Positions 1 to 5,350 are shown, numbered from the stretch's first letter. The stretch: DNA of 5,742 nt from DATJYV01 sp035499415 (GCA_035499415.1 DATJYV010000013.1:1-5742), one strand, 5' to 3'. Notes: a model not told the origin generated them from the sequence alone. Numbers and translations: made by a program.

Positions 1-62
1 CTGAGTTTCAGGGTCTGACTTGATCCAAATGAATCATGCTCAGGAGGTCAGATTCCGAAACG

Positions 63-113
63 AGTTCGGAATGACGGTAGCTTCTTGAGTCCAGAACCAA
101 AGAGTAACCGTCA
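63..113. repeat. 51-nt dispersed repeat, copy 1
   Basis: This stretch matches 4308-4358 over 51 positions with 7 mismatches and no gaps. Its ends form an inverted repeat, TGACGGT at 72-78 with ACCGTCA at 107-113. In the second copy one base of the right arm differs, turning a G-C pair into a G-U pair, so the stem is kept. It may be a small non-autonomous mobile repeat or an RNA hairpin element; the family is not recognised. Confidence 0.75.
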
Positions 114-124
114 CCCTGAACTTT

Positions 125-137
125 GGGCCGAAGGCCC
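125..137. repeat. Small GCCGAAG-core hairpin
   Basis: A perfect 5-bp stem, GGGCC/GGCCC, closes a GAA triloop. The same form occurs at 4546-4558 as GAGCC/GGCTC. The base pair that differs has changed on both sides, so the stem is preserved in both copies. Confidence 0.65.
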
Positions 138-250
138 ATCAACCTCTGGCTGAGTTTCAGGGTCTGATCTGATTCCGAACAACATGACCTCAGGGGGTCA
201 GATCCCGGAGCGGCGTTTCACTCGTAAATCCTCATTCGGAGAACGCCCCA

Positions 251-1381
251 TTGAATTTTCAGCTCATCGCACAGGATGGCGCCGCGAGAGCGGGAGTGTT
301 CGAAACGGGACACGGCCCGGTCGAGACCCCGGTCTTCATGCCTGTGGGAACGCAAGGAAGCGTCAAGGCCGTCGGCCGTGGAGACCTTGAAAAGCTCGGA
401 TGTCAGATCCTGCTCGGCAACACCTATCATCTTTACCTCCGCCCGGGCACGGAGCTGCTGGAACGTGCAGGCGGCTTGCACAAGTTCGTCGGATGGGAAA
501 GGCCGATTCTCACCGACAGCGGTGGCTATCAGGTCTTCAGTCTCACCGACCTTCGGACGATTCGCGATGACGGCGTCGAATTCCGCTCGCATGTCGACGG
601 GTCGACGCACGTCTTCACGCCCGAATCGGTCGTACAAATCCAACGAAGTCTCGGGTCGGACATTATGATGGTGCTTGATGAATGTCCGCCGTTCCCGTCG
701 GAGCCCGGGTACGTGTCCCGGTCGAACGACCGGACGCTGGCGTGGGCCCAACGGTGCGCCGAAGAGTTCGGGCGGACCAGACCGTTGTTCGGCCATCAGC
801 AATACCTTTTCGGCATCGTCCAGGGCGGAATCCATCGCGAAGTCCGGGAGAGAAGTGCGCGCGCACTCGTGAAGTTGAACTTCGACGGCTATTCGATCGG
901 CGGCCTGGCCGTGGGTGAGCCGGCGGAAACGATGTACGACATCACGCAGTTCAGCGCGTCCATGCTCCCCGAATCGAAGCCGAGATATCTGATGGGAGTC
1001 GGAACGCCGGAAAATTTGGTCGAGTCGATAGCGCGCGGCGTCGACATGTTCGACTGTGTTCTCCCGACGCGGAATGGACGGAATGGGATGATCTTTACGC
1101 GGAGGGGAACGGTCAACATTCGGAACGCGAAATACAAGGACGATTTTGGTCCGATCGACCCGGACTGTTCGTGCGATGCGTGCCGCCAGTCTTCGCGCGC
1201 CTATCTTCGGCATCTCTTCCAGGTTCGCGAGGTTCTCGGCCTTCAGCTGGCGACCGTCCATAATCTCTCATTCTACTGTACGCTGATGCGCGAAGCGCGA
1301 GCCGCGATCGCCGGGAAGCGGTTTCCCGCATGGAAGGAGGCGTTTTTGAAGCTGCTCCGGACCGAAGTTGCTGTTTCGTAA
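251..1381 (+). CDS. tgt: tRNA-guanine(34) transglycosylase (queuine tRNA-ribosyltransferase)
   Basis: This 376-aa cytoplasmic enzyme exchanges guanine-34 of GUN-anticodon tRNAs (Asp, Asn, His, Tyr) for the queuosine precursor preQ1. The length and TIM-barrel sequence are typical of bacterial Tgt. Visible motifs are TDSGGYQVFSL at 88-98 with the active-site Asp89, the LDECPP block with Asp143, FGIVQGG at 187-193, GGLAVGE at 217-223, and FDCVLPTRNGRNG at 267-279, whose Asp268 fits the nucleophile position. The zinc site is Cys306, Cys308, Cys311 and His337. The chosen start is TTG at 251, preceded by CGGAGAA at 237-243 with about 7 nt spacing; the protein begins close to where Tgt homologues do. 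yajC follows after 42 bp, a tgt-yajC order common in bacteria. No queuosine synthesis genes are in the window. A long open frame on the opposite strand is a compositional shadow. Confidence 0.97.
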   Translation: MNFQLIAQDGAARAGVFETGHGPVETPVFMPVGTQGSVKAVGRGDLEKLGCQILLGNTYHLYLRPGTELLERAGGLHKFVGWERPILTDSGGYQVFSLTDLRTIRDDGVEFRSHVDGSTHVFTPESVVQIQRSLGSDIMMVLDECPPFPSEPGYVSRSNDRTLAWAQRCAEEFGRTRPLFGHQQYLFGIVQGGIHREVRERSARALVKLNFDGYSIGGLAVGEPAETMYDITQFSASMLPESKPRYLMGVGTPENLVESIARGVDMFDCVLPTRNGRNGMIFTRRGTVNIRNAKYKDDFGPIDPDCSCDACRQSSRAYLRHLFQVREVLGLQLATVHNLSFYCTLMREARAAIAGKRFPAWKEAFLKLLRTEVAVS

Positions 1382-1423
1382 TCATTCCAGTACCTTTCAT
1401 CCAACAGACTAAGGAGAAAAACG

Positions 1424-1756
1424 TTGTTCCATCAACTGACAATCCTCATGGCCCAGTCCGGATCGGACGGGGGAGGACCGAGCATGACGAGCAACCTGAT
1501 CCTCTTCGGCGCGATCATCGCGATATTCTATTTCATGATCATGCGGCCCCAGCAGAAGCGGCAGAAGGAACGGGACGCCATGCTCTCGGCGTTAAAGAAG
1601 GGGGACAAGGTCATCACGGCCGGAGGAGTTCACGGGACGATTGCGGGGTTGGAGGAGAAGACGATCCTGGTCCAGATTGCCGACAATGTAAAGGTGAAAG
1701 TGGAGCGAGGTTCGATCACGAGCGTAGAGAGGGAAGCAGAACCGGCGACAAAGTGA
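1424..1756 (+). CDS. yajC: Preprotein translocase accessory subunit YajC
   Basis: This is a small (110 aa) inner-membrane protein that associates with SecDF in the Sec export machinery. A short N-terminal tail with a Gly-rich stretch (residues 13-18) leads into one transmembrane helix at about 24-40 (LILFGAIIAIFYFMIM). It is followed at once by the family signature RPQQKRQK at 41-48 and a cytoplasmic domain with GDKVITAGGVHGTI, the most conserved part of YajC. The start is TTG at 1424, set by AAGGAG at 1411-1416 with 7 nt spacing; an internal ATG at codon 21 would also retain the helix. It lies 42 bp after tgt, so co-transcription is likely. secD and secF, which often follow yajC, are not next to it: ribBA is. 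Confidence 0.95.
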   Translation: MFHQLTILMAQSGSDGGGPSMTSNLILFGAIIAIFYFMIMRPQQKRQKERDAMLSALKKGDKVITAGGVHGTIAGLEEKTILVQIADNVKVKVERGSITSVEREAEPATK

Positions 1757-1778
1757 GGAGGAGAAGTGATACGTCGGG

Positions 1779-1820
1779 AGCTGGCAGCTATCAGCTGAAC
1801 GCTAACTGCAAATAGCTGAC
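1779..1820 (+). repeat. Degenerate 7-bp tandem array in the yajC-ribBA spacer
   Basis: Six consecutive heptads can be read: AGCTGGC, AGCTATC, AGCTGAA, CGCTAAC, TGCAAAT, AGCTGAC. The unit is close to AGCTRWC. CAGCTAT at 1785-1791 can also pair with ATAGCTG at 1812-1818. Other 7-bp-period arrays occur after tRNA-Gly, so the period rather than the exact sequence is shared. Confidence 0.55.
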
Positions 1821-1842
1821 CACCCAAAGCGAAAAGTCATCC

Positions 1843-3084
1843 ATGGAAGACCGAACATTTAATACTGTTGAAGAAGCGATCGAAGATTTTCGGAACGGAA
1901 AGGTTCTGATTGTCGTCGACGACGAGGAGCGGGAAAATGAGGGAGATTTCGTCGTCGCTGCGGAGCGCGCGACGGCCGACGTCGTGAATTTTTTTATTCG
2001 GGAAGGCCGCGGCGTACTGTGCGCCCCCGTCACGCAGGAACGGGCGAACGAGCTCGGCCTGGAATCGATGGTGGAGTCAAACACGTCGCTTCATGAAACG
2101 TCGTTCACCGTTTCCGTCGACTATGTCCACGGCACGACGACCGGCGTTTCGGCCGCAGACCGTGCGGCGACGATTCGGGCTCTCATCGACCCCGCGACGA
2201 AGCCGAGCGACCTCGCGCGTCCCGGGCACGTATTTCCCCTTCGCGGCATGGACGGCGGTGTGCTCCGACGCGCCGGACATACCGAGGCAGTCATCGACTT
2301 GTGCCGGCTGGCGGGCTTCAAGCCGGCGGGAGTGATCTGCGAAATCCTGAACGAAGACGGGACGATGGCGCGGGTTCCCGAGCTGCTGAAAATTGCGCGG
2401 CGCCTCGGCCTGAAGATCATCACCGTCCGCGCGCTCATCGAGCACCGGATGAAGAGCGAAAAACTCGTCCAGAAAATCGTGACGACGAAGCTCCCGTCGA
2501 GGTTCGGAGAATTTCAGATGCACCTCTACAAAAGCATCACCGACCAGAAGGAGCATCTTGCCATCGTCAAGGGAGAGATCAGCGCGTCGACGCCGACGCT
2601 CGTACGCGTTCACTCGGAGTGTCTGACGGGTGATGTGTTTGGATCGCTCCGGTGCGACTGCAACGAGCAATTGGTGGCCGCCCTGCAGACCGTGGAGAAA
2701 GAAGGAAACGGCGTCGTGCTGTACATGCGTCAGGAAGGACGAGGGATCGGGCTGCTCAACAAACTCAAGGCCTACAAGCTTCAGGATGAGGGACTCGACA
2801 CCGTGGAGGCGAATGAAAAACTGGGATTCCGGCCCGACCTGAGGGATTACGGAATTGGCGCGCAGATCTTGCGGGACCTCGGCGTGAGGAAGATGCGCCT
2901 CATGACCAACAACCCCAAGAAAGTCGTCGGCCTGCACGGATACGGGCTGGAGATTGTCGAACGGGTTCCGCTCGAAGTCGACCCCAATTACTTCAACGAG
3001 CGCTACCTGGCGGCAAAGCGGGACAAGCTGGGGCATCTGATTCTGATCGACCCACCGCGCACGCGTGACGCAGGCAACAGGTAA
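1843..3084 (+). CDS. ribBA: Bifunctional 3,4-dihydroxy-2-butanone-4-phosphate synthase / GTP cyclohydrolase II
   Basis: This 413-aa cytoplasmic enzyme carries both entry steps of riboflavin synthesis. Residues about 1-203 are the RibB domain, which turns ribulose 5-phosphate into dihydroxybutanone phosphate; its metal/substrate motif DDEERENEGDF is at 26-36, HGTTTGVSAADR at 96-107, RPGHVFPLR at 126-134, RAGHTEA at 143-149 and ICEILNEDG at 165-173. Residues about 208-408 are the RibA domain, which opens GTP. Its zinc ligands are Cys260, Cys271 and Cys273, the GTP-site segment RQEGRGIGL is at 296-304, and Asp332/Arg334 match the catalytic pair of E. coli RibA. TNNPKK is at 355-360. Both active sites look intact. 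The ATG at 1843 fits the usual N-terminus, but the preceding bases give only a weak ribosome site. No FMN riboswitch is visible in the 86-bp leader and no other rib gene is nearby, so this is a stand-alone rib locus. Confidence 0.97.
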   Translation: MEDRTFNTVEEAIEDFRNGKVLIVVDDEERENEGDFVVAAERATADVVNFFIREGRGVLCAPVTQERANELGLESMVESNTSLHETSFTVSVDYVHGTTTGVSAADRAATIRALIDPATKPSDLARPGHVFPLRGMDGGVLRRAGHTEAVIDLCRLAGFKPAGVICEILNEDGTMARVPELLKIARRLGLKIITVRALIEHRMKSEKLVQKIVTTKLPSRFGEFQMHLYKSITDQKEHLAIVKGEISASTPTLVRVHSECLTGDVFGSLRCDCNEQLVAALQTVEKEGNGVVLYMRQEGRGIGLLNKLKAYKLQDEGLDTVEANEKLGFRPDLRDYGIGAQILRDLGVRKMRLMTNNPKKVVGLHGYGLEIVERVPLEVDPNYFNERYLAAKRDKLGHLILIDPPRTRDAGNR

Positions 3085-3154
3085 GGGTTGAAACACCCCT
3101 TTTTCGCTTGCGTCTATTTGTAAATTGTTCTACTTTCACCACACGTAAACAACG

Positions 3155-3188
3155 AAGCCATCATCAGTTGCATGGTGGCTTTTCTTTT
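3155..3188 (+). terminator. Intrinsic terminator between ribBA and greA
   Basis: A 9-bp stem pairs AAGCCATCA (3155-3163) with TGGTGGCTT (3173-3181), with one G-U pair and a 9-nt loop, and runs into TTTTCTTTTT. It lies 70 bp after the ribBA stop. A weaker hairpin, GGGT/ACCC at 3085-3098 with a T5 run, sits directly after the ribBA stop. An in-frame ATG at 3172 falls in the terminator loop and is not used as the greA start. Confidence 0.8.
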
Positions 3189-3194
3189 TGTCCT

Positions 3195-3231
3195 TACCCT
3201 TGCGTCCTCCAGCGATGAGGGTATTTTTTTT
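3195..3231 (+). terminator. Second hairpin with T8 tract in the greA leader (possible attenuator)
   Basis: TACCCT (3195-3200) pairs with AGGGTA (3218-3223), and T8 follows at 3224-3231, ending 5 nt before the greA ribosome site (GGGAG, 3236-3240). An alternative pairing, CCTC 3206-3209 with GAGG 3217-3220, uses the same right arm. The stem is short, so termination strength is uncertain. Because it lies inside the expected greA leader it could act as an attenuator; that is inference. Confidence 0.4.
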
Positions 3232-3246
3232 CTTCGGGAGCTTCCG

Positions 3247-3732
3247 ATGAGTGACAACGGGAACGGTCGGATCTATCTGACCAGGGAAAAAATGCAGCAA
3301 CTCGAGCAGGAACTCCACGAGCTCAAGTTAAAGGGGAGAGCGGAAGTTATTCAGAAGATCGCCGAGGCACGGGGCCATGGCGACCTGAGCGAGAACGCCG
3401 AGTACGACGCTGCACGGGAGGCGCAGGCACATCTGGAGCTTAAAATCTCGAAGCTGGAAGAAACGCTTTCGAGAGCCAGAGTGCTGGAGAGTTCGGACCT
3501 CCCGAACGACAAAGTATACATCCTTTCGCTCGTGAAACTCCAGGACCTCAAGTCGAAGGAAATTGCGGAGTACCGCCTTGTCGCTCCCGAAGAAGCGGAT
3601 TTCGACCTCAATAAGATCTCCGTCACCTCTCCATTCGGAAAAGGTTTGATGGGAAAGGTGAAAGGGGATGTGGTCAAGATTAAAGTTCCGGCGGGGAGTC
3701 TGGAATACAAGATCCTCGAGATCAGCCGTTAA
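3247..3732 (+). CDS. greA: Transcript cleavage factor GreA
   Basis: GreA enters the secondary channel of RNA polymerase and stimulates cleavage of backtracked RNA so that elongation can resume. At 161 aa it has normal GreA length. Residues about 8-80 form the antiparallel coiled coil: YLTREKMQQLEQEL leads in, and the tip motif ARGHGDLSENAEYDAA is at 41-56 with the conserved acidic pair Asp46 and Glu49. Residues about 84-161 form the C-terminal FKBP-like domain, including TSPFGKGLMGK and the closing KILEI strand. The ATG at 3247 is preferred because GGGAG lies 6 nt upstream and the product then matches the family N-terminus. A longer frame from 3172 would start inside a terminator loop and add 25 atypical hydrophobic residues. 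The gene is followed 31 bp later by the CYTH gene. Confidence 0.96.
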   Translation: MSDNGNGRIYLTREKMQQLEQELHELKLKGRAEVIQKIAEARGHGDLSENAEYDAAREAQAHLELKISKLEETLSRARVLESSDLPNDKVYILSLVKLQDLKSKEIAEYRLVAPEEADFDLNKISVTSPFGKGLMGKVKGDVVKIKVPAGSLEYKILEISR

Positions 3733-3763
3733 ATAATTCTCCTCCGGGTAAATCTCCTTCCTG

Positions 3764-4261
3764 TTGCCTCAAAATCTCGAGCTCAAAGCGCGGATAGATT
3801 CGATGGCCGCTTGCGCGAAAATTGCGCGGCGGATCGGAGCAAAACGATCTGCGTTGATTCGTCAGAAGGACACATACTTCAGGATTCCTGGGGTTCGACT
3901 GAAAATTCGCGAACAAAGGCCTGGCAGGTCGGAATTGATTTTGTATCGACGGTCGAACCGAACGGGAGCACGATTCTCGGCATACACAGTCTATCCTGCG
4001 AACCGTGAGTTGAAGGATCTTCTTTCGAAAATGTACGTTAGGGATAGAATGGTCATCAAGTCGCGAATAGTGTATCTATACAAGAACGCGCGGATTCATC
4101 TCGACCGCGTGAGAGGACTTGGATTGTTTCTGGAATTTGAGGTTCTGGTTACGAAAGGGAAGGAGCAGGCGGCGGGACTTATGAAGGAGTTGCGGAGGGA
4201 ATTTCAGATAGCAAAAGGGGACGTGATTGGGGGGTCGTATAAAGATTTGAGAGGCAGTTGA
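3764..4261 (+). CDS. CYTH domain protein, class IV adenylate cyclase-like
   Basis: A 165-aa protein of the CYTH (CyaB-thiamine triphosphatase) superfamily, whose members bind triphosphates and metal ions inside a beta-barrel tunnel. Visible signatures are NLELKAR at 4-10 (the ExExK strand, with Asn at the first Glu position), QKDTYF at 34-39, the basic strand RLKIRE at 45-50, ELILYRR at 57-63, and RIHLDRVRGLGLFLEFE at 110-126, a hallmark of the CyaB group. GGSYKDL closes the fold. No CHAD domain is attached. The start is TTG at 3764; no Shine-Dalgarno is seen, and the start is chosen because MPxNxExKA is a usual beginning for this group. It sits 31 bp after greA. Wording differs from its neighbours: more AT-rich codons and several ATA codons. 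It could be an adenylate cyclase, a triphosphatase or another triphosphate-binding enzyme; sequence alone does not decide. Confidence 0.82.
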   Translation: MPQNLELKARIDSMAACAKIARRIGAKRSALIRQKDTYFRIPGVRLKIREQRPGRSELILYRRSNRTGARFSAYTVYPANRELKDLLSKMYVRDRMVIKSRIVYLYKNARIHLDRVRGLGLFLEFEVLVTKGKEQAAGLMKELRREFQIAKGDVIGGSYKDLRGS

Positions 4262-4307
4262 TGCAAGAACATGGTCTCGTTACACTGACTTTGCTCCTCC
4301 TGCACAA

Positions 4308-4358
4308 AGTTCGGTATGACGGTAGCTTCTTGAGCTGACAACCAAAGAGCAACTGTCA
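4308..4358. repeat. 51-nt dispersed repeat, copy 2
   Basis: This is the second copy of the element at 63-113, in the same orientation, with 7 differences in 51 positions. Its terminal inverted repeat is TGACGGT at 4317-4323 with ACTGTCA at 4352-4358 (one G-U pair). It lies in the gap between the CYTH gene and the tRNA-Gly promoter. Confidence 0.75.
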
Positions 4359-4380
4359 AGCCACGGGAGCGATAATCGAC

Positions 4381-4409
4381 TTGCAGCCTCCTGCCGATTT
4401 TCGTATATT
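4381..4409 (+). promoter_or_regulatory. Sigma-70-type promoter of tRNA-Gly
   Basis: A -35 box TTGCAG (4381-4386) and a -10 box TATATT (4404-4409) are separated by 17 bp. Transcription would begin near 4416, about 7 nt before the mature tRNA end. Confidence 0.75.
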
Positions 4410-4422
4410 TTGACAGATTCTT

Positions 4423-4485
<63 letters not shown>

Positions 4486-4495
<10 letters not shown>

Positions 4496-4534
4496 CTAAA
4501 CAAGGAAGATGTAAGATTGTAGATGGAAGATTGG
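4486..4534 (+). repeat. 49-bp direct repeat, copy 1 (tRNA-Gly 3' end plus flank)
   Basis: These 49 bp equal 4635-4683 except for one base (A4527 versus T4676). The first ten bases are the 3' strand of the tRNA-Gly T-stem end, acceptor and discriminator. The flank is a 7-bp-period array: GGAAGAT, GTAAGAT, TGTAGAT, GGAAGAT. The offset between copies is 149 bp. Confidence 0.9.
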
Positions 4535-4545
4535 ACAGGGGTTCT

Positions 4546-4635
4546 GAGCCGAAGGCTCATGCGCCAGAAAGACGGCGCAGAGTCCCGCCTGCCAGCCGAA
4601 GTCAGATCATAATTCTGACATCCGACGTAGGCTGG
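4546..4635. repeat. Hairpin cluster between the two tRNA-Gly tail copies
   Basis: Three stems lie in a row. GAGCC/GGCTC with a GAA loop is at 4546-4558, and GCGCC/GGCGC is at 4561-4578. A nested pair has outer CCAGCC 4592-4597 with GGCTGG 4630-4635 and inner GTCAGA 4601-4606 with TCTGAC 4614-4619. The outer right arm ends exactly where the second tail copy begins. The core GCCGAAG occurs at 4548-4554 and 4595-4601. No coding capacity is supported. Confidence 0.65.
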
Positions 4636-4683
4636 TTTCCCGCTCTAAACAAGGAAGATGTAAGATTGTAGATGGTAGATTGG
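4635..4683 (+). repeat. 49-bp direct repeat, copy 2 (displaced tRNA-Gly tail)
   Basis: This is a near-identical copy of 4486-4534. It carries only the tRNA 3' acceptor strand, discriminator and flank, so it cannot form a tRNA. The array continues as GGAAGAT, GTAAGAT, TGTAGAT, GGTAGAT. It resembles the tRNA-end duplication left by site-specific integration, but the 149-bp interval is far too short for an integrative element with its own integrase. Confidence 0.9.
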
Positions 4684-4711
4684 TTGATATCCGGGTATGT
4701 TGGAGAGGGGA

Positions 4712-4738
4712 AAATGGTTAGTCGGTTAATTGGTTAAA
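4712..4738 (+). repeat. Degenerate 8-bp repeat array
   Basis: Three units are readable: GGTTAGTC, GGTTAATT, GGTTAAAT. The same kind of unit recurs at 5083-5105 in this orientation and, as its complement, at 5181-5220 and 5360-5400. Confidence 0.45.
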
Positions 4739-4780
4739 TAGCATCGTTTTATCGACCCGCCTTCCCAAATCTGCGCATTC

Positions 4781-4872
4781 CTTCCAACTCTCCATCTCCC
4801 ATTTGCCAAAACCTTTCACATCTCACCTTTTGCCTCTTACTACCTCCCTCTCAACTGTCACAACACTCAACT
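4781..4872 (-). repeat. Pyrimidine-rich stretch, degenerate 7-bp period on the minus strand
   Basis: The plus strand is almost all C, T and A. Cut in sevens from 4793 it reads CCATCTC, CCATTTG, CCAAAAC, CTTTCAC, ATCTCAC, CTTTTGC, CTCTTAC. The complements (GTAAGAG, GTGAGAT and similar) resemble the forward heptads after tRNA-Gly. No gene or RNA is seen between 4684 and 4888; the promoter of the next transcript follows directly. Confidence 0.4.
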
Positions 4873-4888
4873 TTTTTTCTCTCGCGTC

Positions 4889-4917
4889 TTGACAATGTCT
4901 CTCGACTCATCTATATT
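4889..4917 (+). promoter_or_regulatory. Near-consensus sigma-70 promoter of a small RNA
   Basis: TTGACA (4889-4894, perfect -35) and TATATT (4912-4917) are 17 bp apart. The predicted start is near G4924. This is the strongest promoter-like sequence in the window, and no protein gene follows it. Confidence 0.85.
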
Positions 4918-4923
4918 ATTTAT

Positions 4924-5044
4924 GGTCATTGTCCTCTAGAGGGACAGGGCCACTCCGACGGCCCGTTGTCTAGCGGCCCGACGGAGTCATCTCCTCTATG
5001 AACTTGCCCCGCTGCCACAAATCCCACCAGGCAGCGGGGTTTTT
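4924..5044 (+). ncRNA. Putative stand-alone small RNA, about 120 nt
   Basis: The unit is bounded by a near-consensus promoter and a strong intrinsic terminator, with no credible frame or ribosome site inside. The centre folds into a symmetric hairpin: ACTCCG 4952-4957 with CGGAGT 4982-4987, an A-A mismatch, CGG/CCG, a C-C mismatch, CCG/CGG, and an 8-nt loop TTGTCTAG at 4966-4973. TAGAGG (4937-4942) and CCTCTA (4993-4998) can close an outer stem around it. It lacks the GGAAG/AGCAGCC signature of bacterial SRP RNA and is too short for typical 6S RNA. With no gene behind it, a trans-acting regulatory RNA is possible. An alternative is a decayed tRNA unit, since bases 4960-4976 resemble the start of a tRNA-Glu. 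Function is unknown. Confidence 0.65.
5007..5044 (+). terminator. Strong intrinsic terminator of the small RNA
   Basis: A perfect 10-bp GC-rich stem pairs CCCCGCTGCC (5007-5016) with GGCAGCGGGG (5030-5039), with a 13-nt loop, followed by T5 at 5040-5044. Confidence 0.92.
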
Positions 5045-5079
5045 GTTGGGGCGGCGAAGAACGGAGAAACTGGGTGATC

Positions 5080-5156
5080 GAGTAACTTGGTAACTTGGTA
5101 AATGGTGGGTCGGAGTTGATGACCCGGTAACTTGGCAATTGGCATTCGGAAATTGG
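5080..5156 (+). repeat. Degenerate 8-bp repeat array
   Basis: The array starts with TAACTTGG, TAACTTGG, TAAATGG and continues less regularly (GGTAACTT, GGCAATTG, GGAAATTG). Similar units on the opposite strand at 5181-5220 make the whole region an imperfect long inverted repeat. No gene is seen between 5045 and 5240. Confidence 0.45.
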
Positions 5157-5170
5157 AAATCACCTCATTG

Positions 5171-5253
5171 CGCTCTGCCCCAATTATCCAATTAACCAGT
5201 TATTAAATCACCAAATAACCTTTGCTCTACATCGCCCATTGGCGCGGTACCCA
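5171..5253 (+). repeat. Duplicated tRNA-Cys upstream region plus 5' end, copy 1
   Basis: These 83 bp align with 5351-5432, with one 1-bp gap and a few substitutions in the first part. The last 49 bp (5205-5253) are identical to 5384-5432. The repeat includes CCAATTAT/CCAATTAA octamers, the leader CTTTGCTCTACATCGCC and the first 13 bases of tRNA-Cys. Confidence 0.9.
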
Positions 5254-5303
5254 CCTGCCTGCGGCTAGCGCCTTCGGCAGGCAGGAGTGGTAAGGGAGAA
5301 GTC
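5241..5303 (+). pseudogene. tRNA-Cys 5'-half pseudogene split by a 32-bp hairpin
   Basis: Bases 5241-5253 (GGCGCGGTACCCA) equal tRNA-Cys nt 1-13. After 32 foreign bases, 5286-5303 (AGTGGTAAGGGAGAAGTC) equals tRNA nt 14-31 with one substitution (A5300 versus G5447). Similarity then stops in the anticodon stem, so the anticodon, T-arm and acceptor 3' strand are missing. The insertion falls in the D-loop, next to the CCC side of the D-stem. It cannot yield a mature tRNA. Confidence 0.88.
5254..5285. repeat. 32-bp palindromic element, copy 1, inserted in tRNA-Cys pseudogene
   Basis: The arms CCTGCCTGC (5254-5262) and GCAGGCAGG (5277-5285) form a perfect 9-bp stem around a 14-nt middle, GGCTAGCGCCTTCG, which can form an inner GGC/GCC stem. 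A second copy of the same total length and arms is at 5584-5615. The borders are exact because the flanking tRNA sequence joins without loss when the 32 bp are removed. No target-site duplication is evident. Confidence 0.88.
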
Positions 5304-5350
5304 AGTCGGACGAGGTTTCAACCAATCGACAAACGGCAATTACTAAATCA

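Larger units (their letters stand above)
1..211. repeat. Direct repeat pair with internal inverted repeats, upstream of tgt
   Basis: Two diverged copies, about 1-57 and 150-206, lie 149 bp apart. Both open with the same 18 bases (CTGAGTTTCAGGGTCTGA) and both later carry a CTCAGG...GGTCAGAT block. Each copy has self-complementary parts: TCTGAC at 14-19 with GTCAGA at 47-52, and GATCTGA at 166-172 with TCAGATC at 198-204. Between them lie the 51-nt element at 63-113 and a GGGCC-GAA-GGCCC hairpin at 125-137. No protein gene is supported before the tgt start at 251. The element type is unknown. Confidence 0.7.

Noticed and set aside
218..1261. 347-aa open frame on the minus strand
   Set aside because: It lies fully opposite tgt, which has complete family motifs. 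The frame has no recognisable domain and is open because of GC-rich codon use.
1757..1842. FMN riboswitch before ribBA
   Set aside because: The 86-bp spacer is too short and shows heptad repeats, without the AGGGT...GGGGC-type conserved segments of the FMN aptamer.
2077..3096. 339-aa open frame on the minus strand
   Set aside because: It is antisense to ribBA, whose two domains are intact. No motif or ribosome site supports it.
3172..3246. Longer greA start giving 25 extra hydrophobic residues, like a signal peptide
   Set aside because: The ATG lies in a terminator loop, GreA is cytoplasmic, and the ATG at 3247 has a well-spaced GGGAG.
4924..5044. SRP (4.5S) RNA or 6S RNA
   Set aside because: There is no GGAAG...AGCAGCC asymmetric loop with GNRA tip, and the length is short for 6S RNA.
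4926..5138. 70-aa minus-strand frame over the small RNA
   Set aside because: It reads through the terminator stem and octamer repeats, with no ribosome site and no recognisable domain.
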